Below, piece by piece: positions 31,988 to 40,733 of a stretch of 64,000 bases of DNA (its first letter is position 1; every line of letters starts with the position of its first letter). The notes below the pieces were generated by a model. It searched no databases. It saw only the letters and a list, made by a program, of their open reading frames with translations, and was not told the DNA's origin. The translations under genes were made by a program, and so were the position numbers. Source of the DNA: Burkholderia stabilis. GTDB lineage: Bacteria; Pseudomonadota; Gammaproteobacteria; Burkholderiales; Burkholderiaceae. The stretch is from positions 372,001-436,000 of the forward strand of contig NZ_CP016442.1 in assembly GCF_001742165.1 (NCBI RefSeq), given 5' to 3'.

Positions 31988-32324
31988 CAGCAGTCTCCTG
32001 GGTTCTGACGGTAAAAGCCGTCACGAACCGGAGAAAAGCCTCGATACTCACCGACACAGCAGGCAAGCTGGCTGCGGCATTGTCGAGGCAGCATCCCCGC
32101 GATCGCTTTGATGTCGTTTGTTGCTGAAAGACGAGCGGGCAGGCGAGATGCTCCAGCGGACCTTTCTTGTCTACCTAACGGGCAGCACCAGGCCTGCCTG
32201 GAAAATGCCGGCGCCTCGCGAGCCCGAGGATTTTGCAGCGACCTTCGAAGCGCACTTCCGGGACATGACGGCCGAACCTATCGAAGTCGGCGTCTTGCCG
32301 GACATCCATGAGCGCGTGAGGCGT

Positions 32325-33238
32325 TCATTTTCGCGGTCCGGTCGGCAATATGCTTGCGAATACACCTGCCACCCAGTCAACGAAGCTACGGATCCTCGGC
32401 GAGCGTGTCGTGTCCTGCAAATAGACGACGGACACCGGCATATGTTTCGGCTCCAACCCGCTCAAGACTTCGATTAGCTCACCTTTGGCCAGGTGAGGCT
32501 CGGCCATGAAACGGGGGCCATAATCAACCCTAGGCCATGTAGCCCGCATTGCAAATAGGCGTCGGCATCGTTGACTGCGACGCTATCGATCAGGTCGAGG
32601 GCTCGAGACTCACCGTCAATCTCAAGGGTCCAATCGACTTGGCGGCCTGTCTGGGTTGAAAAATAACGAACGCCTTGATGGCGCGATAGGTCAGCCAGCG
32701 TCTGGGGAGGAGGGTTCTTCGCGAAATAGTTGGGCGAGCCGCAGATGACGAATTCGAAGCTGCCCAGTTGACGTGCGATCAGCGAGGAATCTTCAAGCCT
32801 GCCAACGCGAATCGCGAGATCAACGGCGTCCTGGATGAGATCCACTGGACGGTCGCTCATCCCGATGGAGAGCTGAATGTCAGGGTAGGCATCGCGAAAC
32901 TTGGGAAGGTTGGGAATGAGTATGCGATAACCCACGGATGGTGGAACGTCGATTCTTAATCGTCCTTGCGGACGATTAACGCGATCATGAAATAGCGCCT
33001 CGGCCTCATCGAGTTCCGCGAGGACACGTGTACAAACCTTATAGTAAGTAGCACCGTCCTGCGTCAAACTTGAACTGCGGGTTGTGCGATTGAGTAGTCG
33101 TACTCCAAGCGTCTTTTCAAGATCCTTGACTGCGAGTGTGACGGTCGCTGCCGGTATCCCGAGACTCTCTGCGGCACCGCTGAAATTCCCGGTGTCCACG
33201 ATCTGCACAAATATCCTCATGGCCCGTAGGCGATCCAT
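32325..33238 (-). pseudogene. LysR-family regulator with a -1 frameshift
   Basis: LysR-type regulator: N-terminal HTH (MDRLRAMRIFVQIVDTGNFS, then AAESLGIPAATVTLAVKDLE) and substrate domain (VGYRILIPNLPKFRDAYPDI). The original frame stops at 32474 after GLIMAPVSW. The expected C terminus continues in the -1 frame (RFMAEPHLAKGELIEVL to SILPTGPRK, ending 32325). One base is missing from a G-run on the plus strand (32513-32517). GGAGG precedes ATG 33238. The gene is divergent from the SDR gene, its likely target. Either a true inactivation or a homopolymer sequencing error. Confidence 0.8.
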
Positions 33239-33594
33239 TCTGCCTCCAGTTTTAGCAATTTGCTGCATCGAGCAGATCAACTGATCGGCATTATTGCACG
33301 AGGCGTTCCACGGGTTTCCAGGCAACGAAGTGTGTGCCTCAACAGCAGGCACTCGCGGCATGCCGGTACAGGGGTGTGCTATGCCCCCAGACGACACGAA
33401 AGGGGTTTGTCCTCGACGGTAGAGTCACGACTCAATAGTCACCGTTATTTGCGATCCCTGAATTCAGAAAATAGGAATGGCGCATTCTTAATCGTACGGG
33501 TCGTTGAGAGAATGGCCAAAGTTTGATGGCATGGTTGTTTCGGTATGGGAATAACCAGTTGCGTGTTCAACAACGACGAAATGACAGGTGAAAA
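33239..33594. other. LysR-SDR divergent intergenic region
   Basis: 356 bases, low GC, no supported ORF. This should hold the divergent promoters and the LysR binding site, but I could not single out a T-N11-A box with confidence. Confidence 0.4.
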
Positions 33595-34344
33595 ATGGGA
33601 AGGCTCGAAGGAAAGGTGGCGGTGGTGACCGGTGCCAATAGTGGTATTGGTCTGGCAATCGCGAAGCGATTCGCACAGGAAGGTGCACGTTTATTCATTA
33701 CCGGTCGCCGTGAGACGGAATTGAACTCCGCCCTTGAGGAGATCGGAGGAAACACGGTAGCAGTGCAGGGCGACGTATCAAAGCTGGCTGATATCGACCG
33801 ACTTTATCAAGTTGTACGTGAGCAAGCGGGCGCAATCGATATCGTCGTCGCCAACGCAGGCGTTGCCGAGTTCGTACCTCTCGAGCATGTGACGGAAGAA
33901 CACTACGAGCACCTGTTCTCGATCAATGTGAAGGGCGCGCTATTCACGGTGCAGAAAGCACTCCCGTTGTTGCGTGAAGGCGCTTCCATTGTCATGACGG
34001 GTTCCAATGCCGCGGACAAAGGCACGCCTGCCTTTAGTGTGTACGCCGGGTCGAAGGCCGCGATTCGTAGTTTCGTGCGCGGCTGGGCGCATGAACTCGG
34101 GCCGCGCCGCATTCGGGCCAATGTGCTGATGGTGGGTCCGATTGCGACGCCTGGATGGAATCATTTTGCAGAAACGCCGGAACAACTGAAGGAAATCCAG
34201 GACTTTGTCGCGTCGGGATCTCCGTTTCAGCGAATGGGGCGACCTGACGAGGTCGCTGACACCGCGCTATTTCTCGCCTCCGATGAAAGCAGCTACGTAA
34301 CGGGTAGCGCCTTGTACGTTGACGGAGGAACCGCTCAGATTTAA
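33595..34344 (+). CDS. SDR-family oxidoreductase
   Basis: Short-chain dehydrogenase/reductase with a classical Rossmann fold, substrate unknown. The 249-residue product has the cofactor motif TGANSGIG (12-19), the NAG motif in VVANAGVAEF near 84, catalytic Ser in MTGSNAAD near 137, and YAGSK near 150. An Arg in ITGRRETEL near 38 suggests NADPH preference. Codon use and GC are lower than in flanking core genes, consistent with transfer. Divergent from a LysR regulator, which commonly controls such SDR genes. Confidence 0.92.
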   Translation: MGRLEGKVAVVTGANSGIGLAIAKRFAQEGARLFITGRRETELNSALEEIGGNTVAVQGDVSKLADIDRLYQVVREQAGAIDIVVANAGVAEFVPLEHVTEEHYEHLFSINVKGALFTVQKALPLLREGASIVMTGSNAADKGTPAFSVYAGSKAAIRSFVRGWAHELGPRRIRANVLMVGPIATPGWNHFAETPEQLKEIQDFVASGSPFQRMGRPDEVADTALFLASDESSYVTGSALYVDGGTAQI

Positions 34345-34504
34345 GCGTGGCGGCCTCTCCTTCTCAAGGATGAGGCAGCTGCCGAGCGGTCGTGCCGAAT
34401 CAGCGTTGGGTCCCGCTTGTGTCGCTGCGCATCGGTTGATGTCGCCACAGGTCTCAAGCGTGTAGCGGGTTCGGTTCGTCTGCTGCCCCGACGCTGGTCT
34501 GGAC

Positions 34505-34536
34505 AAAAAAAGGCTTGGCGATTGCCAAGCCGTTTT
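34505..34536. terminator. terminator after the SDR gene
   Basis: GGCTTGGC-GATT-GCCAAGCC with an A-run before it and TTTT after it. It lies between the SDR gene (plus) and the exonuclease gene (minus) and can act on both strands. It also marks the right edge of the AT-richer islet. Confidence 0.85.
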
Positions 34537-34592
34537 GCGTTAACGCATCGTAGGGATCAGGAAGCGTCGCGCCTCCGTTCGAGATCGGAGGC

Positions 34593-35210
34593 TCACGCGT
34601 GCGCGTGTACGAGCGAGCGCAGATACATCGGCACCTTCGCCTTGCTCGTTGTCTGGACCTTTGCCATCAGCGCGTGATCGATCCGGTCCAGTCCGTAATT
34701 CCGGGCAATGTCGTGCTGCAACCGGCACCACAGATGGCTGGCCATCTCGGCGTCGACCATCGCACGGTGCGCGCGCCCCGATTGCGGCAACCGCAGCATC
34801 TCTGCGAGGCTCGACAGGCGGTGACTTCGCGCGTCCGGGTAGATGCGTCGCGCCACGAGCATCGTGCAGGCAAAGGAATGCTCGGCCGACATGTCGAGAA
34901 GCCCGAGCTCCGACTGCCAGAACCGCTTGTCGAAACCGGCGTTGTGGGCCACGACGGCATGCTTGCCGACGAACGCCGCTGCCTCTTTCATGACCTTTGA
35001 CGCCGGCGGCGCCGAGGCAATCATGTCGTTCGTGATGCCGGTGAGCGCAACGACGTCGGACGGGATGTGTCTGCCCGCATTCATCAAACTCTGAAAACGG
35101 TCGACGATTTGCCCGTCACGTAAAAGAATGACGGCAATTTCGGTGGCACGGTCGCCCAGATTCGGCGAAAGCCCGGTTGTTTCGAAGTCCAGTACCGCGA
35201 CGGTTTGCAT
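34593..35210 (-). CDS. DnaQ-like 3'-5' exonuclease
   Basis: DEDDh exonuclease of the DnaQ/epsilon superfamily. The 205-residue product has motif I VLDFETTGLSP (6-16), motif II VVAHNAGFDKRFW near 86, and motif III RAHRAMVDAE near 145, whose His and Asp complete the DEDDh set. It is too short and lacks the features of the replicative epsilon subunit, so a repair or RNA-processing exonuclease is likely. Single gene on the minus strand. Confidence 0.88.
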   Translation of the reverse strand: MQTVAVLDFETTGLSPNLGDRATEIAVILLRDGQIVDRFQSLMNAGRHIPSDVVALTGITNDMIASAPPASKVMKEAAAFVGKHAVVAHNAGFDKRFWQSELGLLDMSAEHSFACTMLVARRIYPDARSHRLSSLAEMLRLPQSGRAHRAMVDAEMASHLWCRLQHDIARNYGLDRIDHALMAKVQTTSKAKVPMYLRSLVHAHA

Positions 35211-35348
35211 GGGTGAATCCTGTTGCTTCTGGCGGTGGCGTTTGGTTTGGCCGAGAGGTTAGCATCTCCGGGCCTGCGCTAGACTCGTTCGACCCGAAAA
35301 ACGAACGTCCTCGCCCGCTCACCGTCGGGAATCTGCTTCCATGCCGCC

Positions 35349-35936
35349 ATGACTCAACTGACGCTACCCGGATTCGACGTGCCGCCACCGGCTCCCGAAC
35401 ATCGCATTTTCTTCGCTGCGATGCCCGATCCGGCCACGGCTGCGCGCATCGCCGGGATGGCCGAAAGCTTGCAGTCCGGGAAGGGCGGGGTGCTGCGCAC
35501 GGAGCGCCTGCATGTCACGCTGTGTTCCTTGGGTGACTTTGCCTATGTGCCGGATGCCACGATCGCCCGTGCGCGCGCCGCAGCGGAACGCATCGATGCA
35601 CGATCTTTCGGCGTCACCTTCGATCAGCTTCTCAGCTTCAACGGGCGGCTGGGCCATCGGCCTCTGGTATTGGCAGGGCAAGCGGGGCTGGAGGCGCTGA
35701 TCGACTTCCAGCAGCGACTTCGGGATGCCTTTGGAAAGGCAGGTCTGCGTGTCTCACGCGCGCGTTTCACGCCCCACGTGACGTTGCTGTACGGCGAACG
35801 CCGGCCCGATCAGTACAAGATCGATCCGATCACCTGGACCGTCCGCGAATTCGTCCTGATCCATAGTTGGCTCGGCAGGACGCACTACGACGTGATAGGG
35901 CGCTGGCCGTTGACGATCGGCAGCACGTCGGCCTGA
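35349..35936 (+). CDS. thpR: RNA 2',3'-cyclic phosphodiesterase (2H family)
   Basis: 2H phosphoesterase (ThpR/LigT) that opens 2',3'-cyclic phosphates and can ligate tRNA halves in vitro. The 195-residue product has two HxTL motifs, RLHVTLCSLGDF near 55 and FTPHVTLLYGE near 140, which form the active site across the two-fold pseudo-symmetric fold. It converges with the GlxA-like gene, the stops being three bases apart. Confidence 0.9.
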   Translation: MTQLTLPGFDVPPPAPEHRIFFAAMPDPATAARIAGMAESLQSGKGGVLRTERLHVTLCSLGDFAYVPDATIARARAAAERIDARSFGVTFDQLLSFNGRLGHRPLVLAGQAGLEALIDFQQRLRDAFGKAGLRVSRARFTPHVTLLYGERRPDQYKIDPITWTVREFVLIHSWLGRTHYDVIGRWPLTIGSTSA

Positions 35937-35939
35937 TCG

Positions 35940-36605
35940 TCATGCCGCAAGCCCGCTGCCGGTTTCAGCCATCCGGATCGCCCCCGCGGTTTGCCCCGTA
36001 CCTTGCCGGATGCTGAAATCGATCAGGTCTTCGTAAATCCCGCGCTGCCCGGCGGGCAGCACGGGCAGCAGCGTCTCGCGGCGCTTGTCCGCATCGAACA
36101 GCGACTCCACCAGCCATCCCGTCAAATAGAGCGCCGCCAGGCACCCGCCGGCCGTCGCGACGTTACCGTGACACACCAGCGGCTGCTCCGGCACCTGCAA
36201 CCCGGAATCCGTCAACGCACGTCGCGCGTCGGGATGCGTGGTCGCCCGACGATCCGGAATGAGGCCGAGGCGATCGAGAATGAAGGCGCCGGCGCAGATC
36301 GACCCGATAGGCTGGCGGGCCGGATCGAGATCGAAAGACGGCAGGAAATCCGGGTGAGCGAGCGCGGCCGGCACGCCTTGCTTGCCGCTCGAGAACAGCA
36401 CGGCGTCGGCGTGATTGGCATCCGCCAGCGGGCCGTGCACGGGCACGCTCAGGCCATGCGCCGAATGCAGGACCGGCTGCATGCCCAGAATCCGGACGCG
36501 CCAGTCGGTGGTGTTGCGGCCGAGAATGTCCCACATCAGGAACAGGTCGATGTCGGTGAACTGCTCGAATGCAACGAGAACGATGTCTTTCAAGGCGAAC
36601 TCCAT
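35940..36605 (-). CDS. DJ-1/PfpI (GlxA-like) family protein
   Basis: Class I glutamine-amidotransferase-like fold without an attached AraC domain. The 221-residue product has FEQFTDIDLFLMWDIL near 12 (the D-x-x-E/D-x-x region of GlxA), SSGKQGVPAAL near 78 and the nucleophile elbow GSICAGAFILDRLGL near 105, where the Cys sits. Function may be isonitrile hydratase-like or unknown. ATG 36605 is chosen; an ORF from 36620 adds five residues. It is divergent from the TetR regulator, which probably controls it. Confidence 0.82.
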   Translation of the reverse strand: MEFALKDIVLVAFEQFTDIDLFLMWDILGRNTTDWRVRILGMQPVLHSAHGLSVPVHGPLADANHADAVLFSSGKQGVPAALAHPDFLPSFDLDPARQPIGSICAGAFILDRLGLIPDRRATTHPDARRALTDSGLQVPEQPLVCHGNVATAGGCLAALYLTGWLVESLFDADKRRETLLPVLPAGQRGIYEDLIDFSIRQGTGQTAGAIRMAETGSGLAA

Positions 36606-36674
36606 GCGTTGCGGCGCCACACCGGGATAGGTGGCGGCCGTGCTAGAGTTCGCAGCCTATCTGTCCATGCCGGA

Positions 36675-36693
36675 CCATACACAGCCTGTATGG
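36675..36693. promoter_or_regulatory. palindromic operator between the GlxA-like gene and TetR gene
   Basis: CCATACA-CAGCC-TGTATGG is a perfect 7-bp inverted repeat with a 5-bp spacer. It overlaps the first possible tetR start codon (ATG 36690) and lies 70 bases from the divergent gene start. The size and position fit a TetR-family autoregulatory operator. Confidence 0.6.
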
Positions 36694-37256
36694 CGACGCC
36701 GATGAGCACACTGACTCGAAACGACTGGATCGCGGCGGGCTTCGACGCCCTCGACACGGAAGGGTATGCGGGCATTTCGGCCGAGAGCCTCGCGCGCCGG
36801 CTGAACGTGACCCGCGGCTCGTTCTATCACCATTTCCGCAATCGCGAAGACTTCGTCCGGACGCTGCTCGGCGCGTGGGAGGACGACTACACCGCGCGCA
36901 TGCTCGCCTACGCGGCGGACGGCCGCAACGCGGGCGACACGCTGACGCGCTACCTGCACATCGCCTCGGAGAAGCGGCCGGCGCGTGAAGTGGCGATTCG
37001 CGCATGGGCGTTGCACGACGCGCTGGTGGCGCAATTCCAGCAGCGCGTCGACGCAACGCGCTTGGCATTCGCGATCGAGACGTCCCGCCGGTGGGTCGGC
37101 ATGCCGGTCGATGCCGAGATCGTCGGGCAGGTCGCGCACCTGTGTCTGATTGGCGGTCAGCAGACCGGGCTGCGGCGCGATGCCGAGCGGTTCGGCGGTT
37201 TCATGCAGCGCGCGTTCACGGCTGTCGAACGCATCCTGCCGCGTCGGCGCGCGTAA
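36690..37256 (+). CDS. TetR/AcrR-family transcriptional regulator
   Basis: One-component repressor. The 188-residue product has the N-terminal three-helix DNA-binding domain (DWIAAGFDALDTEGYAGISA then LARRLNVTRGSFYHHFRNRE, residues about 9-50) and an all-helical ligand domain. ATG 36690 lies within a palindromic operator; ATG 36702 (MSTLTR) is an alternative start just downstream of it. It is divergent from the DJ-1/PfpI gene. Confidence 0.88.
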   Translation: MATPMSTLTRNDWIAAGFDALDTEGYAGISAESLARRLNVTRGSFYHHFRNREDFVRTLLGAWEDDYTARMLAYAADGRNAGDTLTRYLHIASEKRPAREVAIRAWALHDALVAQFQQRVDATRLAFAIETSRRWVGMPVDAEIVGQVAHLCLIGGQQTGLRRDAERFGGFMQRAFTAVERILPRRRA

Positions 37257-37379
37257 CGGTGCGAAGCGCGCGATACCGGTGATGAACGGATGGCCCGGGT
37301 AGCGCGGAATCGAAGCTGGCCGGGTGCTTCGGTGCGTGGTTGGCGGGCGGTGCGGCACGCCGTGCCGCACCGCTCGATG

Positions 37380-37850
37380 TCACGCGCTTTCCCGGGTACG
37401 GTCAGGCGCGGTTGCGCCGCGATAGCGAAGATGGATCAGCGGATAAGGCCGCCCCTGTCCGTCGAGCGCCGATCGCCCGCAGCGCTCGAATCCGAGCCTT
37501 TCATAGAATCCCGCTGCGGCTTCGTTCTGCTCGTTGACGTCGGTCGACAGGTCGGGATGGCGGCTGAGCGCCGCTTCCACGAGCAGGCGCCCGACCCCCG
37601 CGCCATGATGGGCGGGATCGATGAACAGTGCTTCCATGTGACTGCCGTCGAGCAGCATGAAGCCGATTGGCCGGTCGCTTTCGTCGACGGCCAGATCGAG
37701 TGGCGCGTCGGGCAGAAACGACACGACGTCGGATTCGATCGCGCGACGGTCGGCGTCGCTCAGGAAGTGATGCGTCGCGTCGACCGCACTGCGCCAGATA
37801 TCCAGCACGCGTGCGCCGTCGGCCTGGGTGGATTTGCGAATTCTGATCAT
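37380..37850 (-). CDS. GNAT-family N-acetyltransferase
   Basis: Acetyl-CoA-dependent N-acetyltransferase of the GNAT fold, resembling E. coli YjaB in layout. The 156-residue product has the acetyl-CoA loop ALFIDPAHHGAGVGRLLVE (about residues 73-92; R/Q-x-x-G-x-G/A form) and a C-terminal NEAAAGFYERLGFERCGR block. Substrate unknown. It overlaps the Nudix gene stop by four bases (ATGA) and so is the second gene of a two-gene unit. Confidence 0.87.
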   Translation of the reverse strand: MIRIRKSTQADGARVLDIWRSAVDATHHFLSDADRRAIESDVVSFLPDAPLDLAVDESDRPIGFMLLDGSHMEALFIDPAHHGAGVGRLLVEAALSRHPDLSTDVNEQNEAAAGFYERLGFERCGRSALDGQGRPYPLIHLRYRGATAPDRTRESA

Positions 37851-38332
37851 GGTTTGATGATGTGTCGTGTTCGGGAGGAGGCCTGCTCGACGGCCCGTCG
37901 GGCGACGTCCCGCACCCCCGCGCTCATCGGCAGATCGCTCTGCTCGAGTTCGGCAAGATCGAACCAGCGTGCGTCGAGCGCGTCATCGCCGGCAACGGGC
38001 GTGCCGCGCAACCATCGGCACAGCACGGCGACCAGCACGTAATGCTGACGCAGGCCGCCGGCGGCGTCATGGTCGAACGCATCCAGCGCGGTGAACACGT
38101 CCAGTGCCTCGACGTCGATCGCGGTTTCCTCGGCGATCTCGCGCACGGCAGCTTCCACGACCGTTTCCCCCGCTTCGATCTTGCCGCCGGGAAACCCCCA
38201 GCAGCCCGCGTCGGGCGGATTGGCGCGGCGAACCAGCAGCACGTCGCGTTCGCGCAGGACGACGCCGATCACGGCGGGGACGGGGCGCACGGGCGCGCCG
38301 ACACTGACGGGGGAGCAGGGCGATTCGGACAT
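37847..38332 (-). CDS. Nudix hydrolase
   Basis: Hydrolyses a nucleoside-diphosphate-linked substrate, as yet unknown. The 161-residue product has the Nudix box in GGKIEAGETVVEAAVREIAE followed by ET (residues about 49-70): G-x5-E-x7-REI-x-EE. The strand around VLLVRRANPPDAGCWGFPGG precedes it. An internal start at 38365 exists without RBS; ATG 38332 is used. It precedes the GNAT gene and lies 51 bases after the dehydrogenase. Confidence 0.88.
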   Translation of the reverse strand: MSESPCSPVSVGAPVRPVPAVIGVVLRERDVLLVRRANPPDAGCWGFPGGKIEAGETVVEAAVREIAEETAIDVEALDVFTALDAFDHDAAGGLRQHYVLVAVLCRWLRGTPVAGDDALDARWFDLAELEQSDLPMSAGVRDVARRAVEQASSRTRHIIKP

Positions 38333-38383
38333 GATGGTTCTACGCGCGGATGGATTCGAACGCATGCGGCGGCCGGCGGCGAA

Positions 38384-39268
38384 TCATCGCACGTTCGCGG
38401 TGCGCTGCTCGATCGCGTGGATCACGGCGATCATGTCGTCCGATCCATGTCCGGCCTGCTCGGTCTCGCTGTAAAGGGCGTGGCAGATGTCGAGCAGCGG
38501 TGACGCGATGCCGATGCTGCGCGCGGATTCGGCGACGAGGCGCGCGTTCTTCAGCACGTCGGTGATCGCGGCCTGCACCGAGAAATCCGCTGCCACGAGC
38601 TTGCCGAGCTTCACGCGCGACACGTCGCTTGCCATCGGGCCGGCGTTCAGCACGTCGGCGAAGCGCGCGAGATCGATGCCGTGCTGCTGCGCGAAATGCG
38701 TGGCTTCGGTCAGGCCGGTGGCCATCGTGATCAGGAACAGGTTGACGGCGAGCTTCATCGTCAGCGCCGACGGCACGTCGCCGCACACGAAGCTGTCGCG
38801 GCACAGCGGCTTCACGAGCGGACGGACCGCATCGACGTCGTCCGGTGCGCCGGCCAGCATCACGACGAGCTGGCCCGTTTCGGCCGGCTTGCGCGAGCCC
38901 GATACGGGTGCCTCGACATAGCGGCCCGACGCGGCGGCGATTTCATCGGCCAGCGCGCGCGAGTATTCGGGCGAATTGGTGCCCATGTTCACGATCGTAT
39001 GCGCGCCGACGCGCGCAGCGAAATCGGGCGTGCCGCGCCCGAGGACGGCGTCGATCGCGGCGTCGTTCGCGAGCATCAGGATCACGGTGCGACACGCGGC
39101 GAACACGTCGTCCGGACGCTCCGCCACGCGTGCGCCGGCGTCGCGCAGCGCGTCGTCGCTGCCGTTCGAACGACTCCATACGATGAGCGGCGTTCCCGCT
39201 CGTGCAAGGTTGAGCGCCATCGGCGTGCCCATCACGCCGAGGCCGATGAATCCGACTGCCGTTTGCAT
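38384..39268 (-). CDS. NAD(P)-dependent beta-hydroxyacid dehydrogenase
   Basis: 3-hydroxyisobutyrate dehydrogenase/GLYR family oxidoreductase. The 294-residue product has the Rossmann signature VGFIGLGVMGTPMALNLARA (5-24), the substrate-binding APVSGSRKPAETGQL near 118-132 and the catalytic Lys in MKLAVNLFLITM near 170. It could act on tartronate semialdehyde, succinate semialdehyde or a similar beta-hydroxyacid. It lies 79 bases after the DUF971 gene on the same strand, so it may belong to that operon's tail. Confidence 0.88.
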   Translation of the reverse strand: MQTAVGFIGLGVMGTPMALNLARAGTPLIVWSRSNGSDDALRDAGARVAERPDDVFAACRTVILMLANDAAIDAVLGRGTPDFAARVGAHTIVNMGTNSPEYSRALADEIAAASGRYVEAPVSGSRKPAETGQLVVMLAGAPDDVDAVRPLVKPLCRDSFVCGDVPSALTMKLAVNLFLITMATGLTEATHFAQQHGIDLARFADVLNAGPMASDVSRVKLGKLVAADFSVQAAITDVLKNARLVAESARSIGIASPLLDICHALYSETEQAGHGSDDMIAVIHAIEQRTANVR

Positions 39269-39347
39269 GTCCTGGCTCCGGTGGAAAAGGGGAGTGCAGC
39301 GCGCAGTCGCCAGTATCGCAGCGTTTTCGACGGTATGCCGCCGGCGG

Positions 39348-39689
39348 TCAGTTGGCGGGCTCGCCGGACGTGCGAACGCAATGCGTGCCGATGCCCGTAT
39401 CCGTCCCGTGTTTGCCGAGTTCGGCCAGATACGGCCACGGGTAGATGCCGCGGGCATGACCGTCCCCGAACAGCAGTCGAATACCGTAACCGGCTGCTTC
39501 CACGCCGTCCAGCGTCATGTCCGGCCGTGCGTCGACCACGTGTCCGCCGACGCGGATCTTTCGGCAGGCGGCGCACGGGCAGTCGCTGCGCAACTGCGCA
39601 TAGCCGATGCGTTGCATGCCGCCGTCCGGCCAGCGCAGCGTCAACGCGCGGGCGGCGTGGTCGAGCATGATTTCTGTAGGCGGCGTCAT
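39348..39689 (-). CDS. DUF971-domain protein
   Basis: Small DUF971 protein (the N-terminal domain type of gamma-butyrobetaine hydroxylases). The 113-residue product has the family pattern LRWPDGGMQRIGYAQLRSDC near 18 followed by a Cys cluster CPCAAC (residues 37-42), which may bind zinc or a cluster, and GIRLLFGDGHARGIYPWPYL near 68. It overlaps the HEAT gene by four bases (ATGA). DUF971 proteins often sit near Fe-S assembly or redox genes; here it ends the AprA-like cluster. Confidence 0.85.
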   Translation of the reverse strand: MTPPTEIMLDHAARALTLRWPDGGMQRIGYAQLRSDCPCAACRKIRVGGHVVDARPDMTLDGVEAAGYGIRLLFGDGHARGIYPWPYLAELGKHGTDTGIGTHCVRTSGEPAN

Positions 39690-40678
39690 TGCGTCTCCCC
39701 GATCTGCCGGATCGCGATTCGTACCGCCTTGCGTACTTCGGGATCGCGATCCTCGAGAGCGTCGTGCAGGGCAGGCAGCGTGCCGGCGTCGCGCAGTTCG
39801 CCGAGCGCGAGCGCAGCTTCCTTGCGCAGATTGCTGATCGTGTGCGCGAGCAGCGCGGCGATGGCCGGCCCCGCAGCCGCATCGCGCAATTGTCCGAGCG
39901 CGCGCACGGCGCGCAATCGCACTTGCCAGTAGTCGTCGTCGAGTGCGGCTACGAGCGGGTCACGCGCGAGCGCGACGCGCAGCTTGCCGAGCGTGCCGGC
40001 CGACTCTTCACGCACTTGCCATTCGGCGTCCCGCAGCGCCGCGAGCAGTGCCGTGATGACGGTCGTATCGTCCGGTGCCGCGAAGCCGAGCGCACCGACC
40101 GCGACGCGCCGCACGTCGGCGTCGACGTCGGCCGTGACGATGCGCGCGAGCGGCGACAACGCGCGCCGGTCCCTGAGCCAGCCGAGCACGGCGACGGCCT
40201 CCGCGCGCACGGCGCTCGTGTCGGCATCGAGCGCGCGCAACGCCGGGGCGAACGCATCGGGGTCGCGCAGTTCGCGCAGCCCCCGCAGCACGGCGCCGCG
40301 CACGAATGGCTCGGGCCGTTCGGCCCAGCCGCACAGCACGGTGCCCGATGTGGCGTCCTTCAGTTCGGACAGGCTTTGCGCGACGGTCGCGCGCACGTCG
40401 TCGTCCGGATCGAGCAGCGCGCGGCACAGCGCGTCGACGACGTCGGGTTGTTCCCACGCGCCGAGCACGCGGGCGGCTTCGCCGCGTACGTCGGCCGACG
40501 GATCGTCGTGCAGCGCCGCGACGAAGGACGGCACGAGATCGGGGTCTTCGAGATCGGCGAGCTCGAGCAGCGCGATGCGGCGCACCGACGCATCGGGCGC
40601 GGCCAGGCGTGCGACGAGCGCGTCGTGGTCCGGGTCGAGCGCGCCGGGCAGCGGAACAGCGGGAGAAGAAACGGTCAT
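39686..40678 (-). CDS. HEAT-repeat protein
   Basis: A 330-residue protein made of about nine HEAT-like repeats of roughly 31 residues (pattern D-x-x-V-R-x-x-A-x-x-A-L-G-x-L; for example DDDVRATVAQSLSELKDA, DADVRRVAVGALGFAAP, YWQVRLRAVRALGQLRD). No signal peptide and no other domain. HEAT proteins with this sort of repeat act as scaffolds or as lyase-type chaperones for redox enzymes; no enzymatic role can be assigned. It starts 55 bases after the ABC ATPase stop and is followed by DUF971, which overlaps it. Confidence 0.85.
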   Translation of the reverse strand: MTVSSPAVPLPGALDPDHDALVARLAAPDASVRRIALLELADLEDPDLVPSFVAALHDDPSADVRGEAARVLGAWEQPDVVDALCRALLDPDDDVRATVAQSLSELKDATSGTVLCGWAERPEPFVRGAVLRGLRELRDPDAFAPALRALDADTSAVRAEAVAVLGWLRDRRALSPLARIVTADVDADVRRVAVGALGFAAPDDTTVITALLAALRDAEWQVREESAGTLGKLRVALARDPLVAALDDDYWQVRLRAVRALGQLRDAAAGPAIAALLAHTISNLRKEAALALGELRDAGTLPALHDALEDRDPEVRKAVRIAIRQIGETQ

Positions 40679-40733
40679 GGGCGAAAAGTCCGGACGATGA
40701 AAGGGCGAGGGCGGCACATGCGGGCGCCTGCGA

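Larger units (their letters stand above)
31748..32324. other. atypical region behind guaA
   Basis: 577 bases of AT-richer sequence. Contents: the phased TATCG repeats at 31765-31841, a 12-bp direct repeat TGACGGTAAAAG at 31936-31947 and 32006-32017, and a possible 53-codon minus ORF at 31826-31987. From about 32040 onward I see only short open frames with no recognisable domain. I see no integrase gene and no second copy of the guaA 3' end in the window. Confidence 0.5.

Noticed and set aside
32118..32477. A 119-codon plus-strand ORF in the guaA islet
   Set aside because: Its 3' 150 bases are antisense to the true C-terminal part of the frameshifted LysR gene, and the rest has no recognisable domain or ribosome site.
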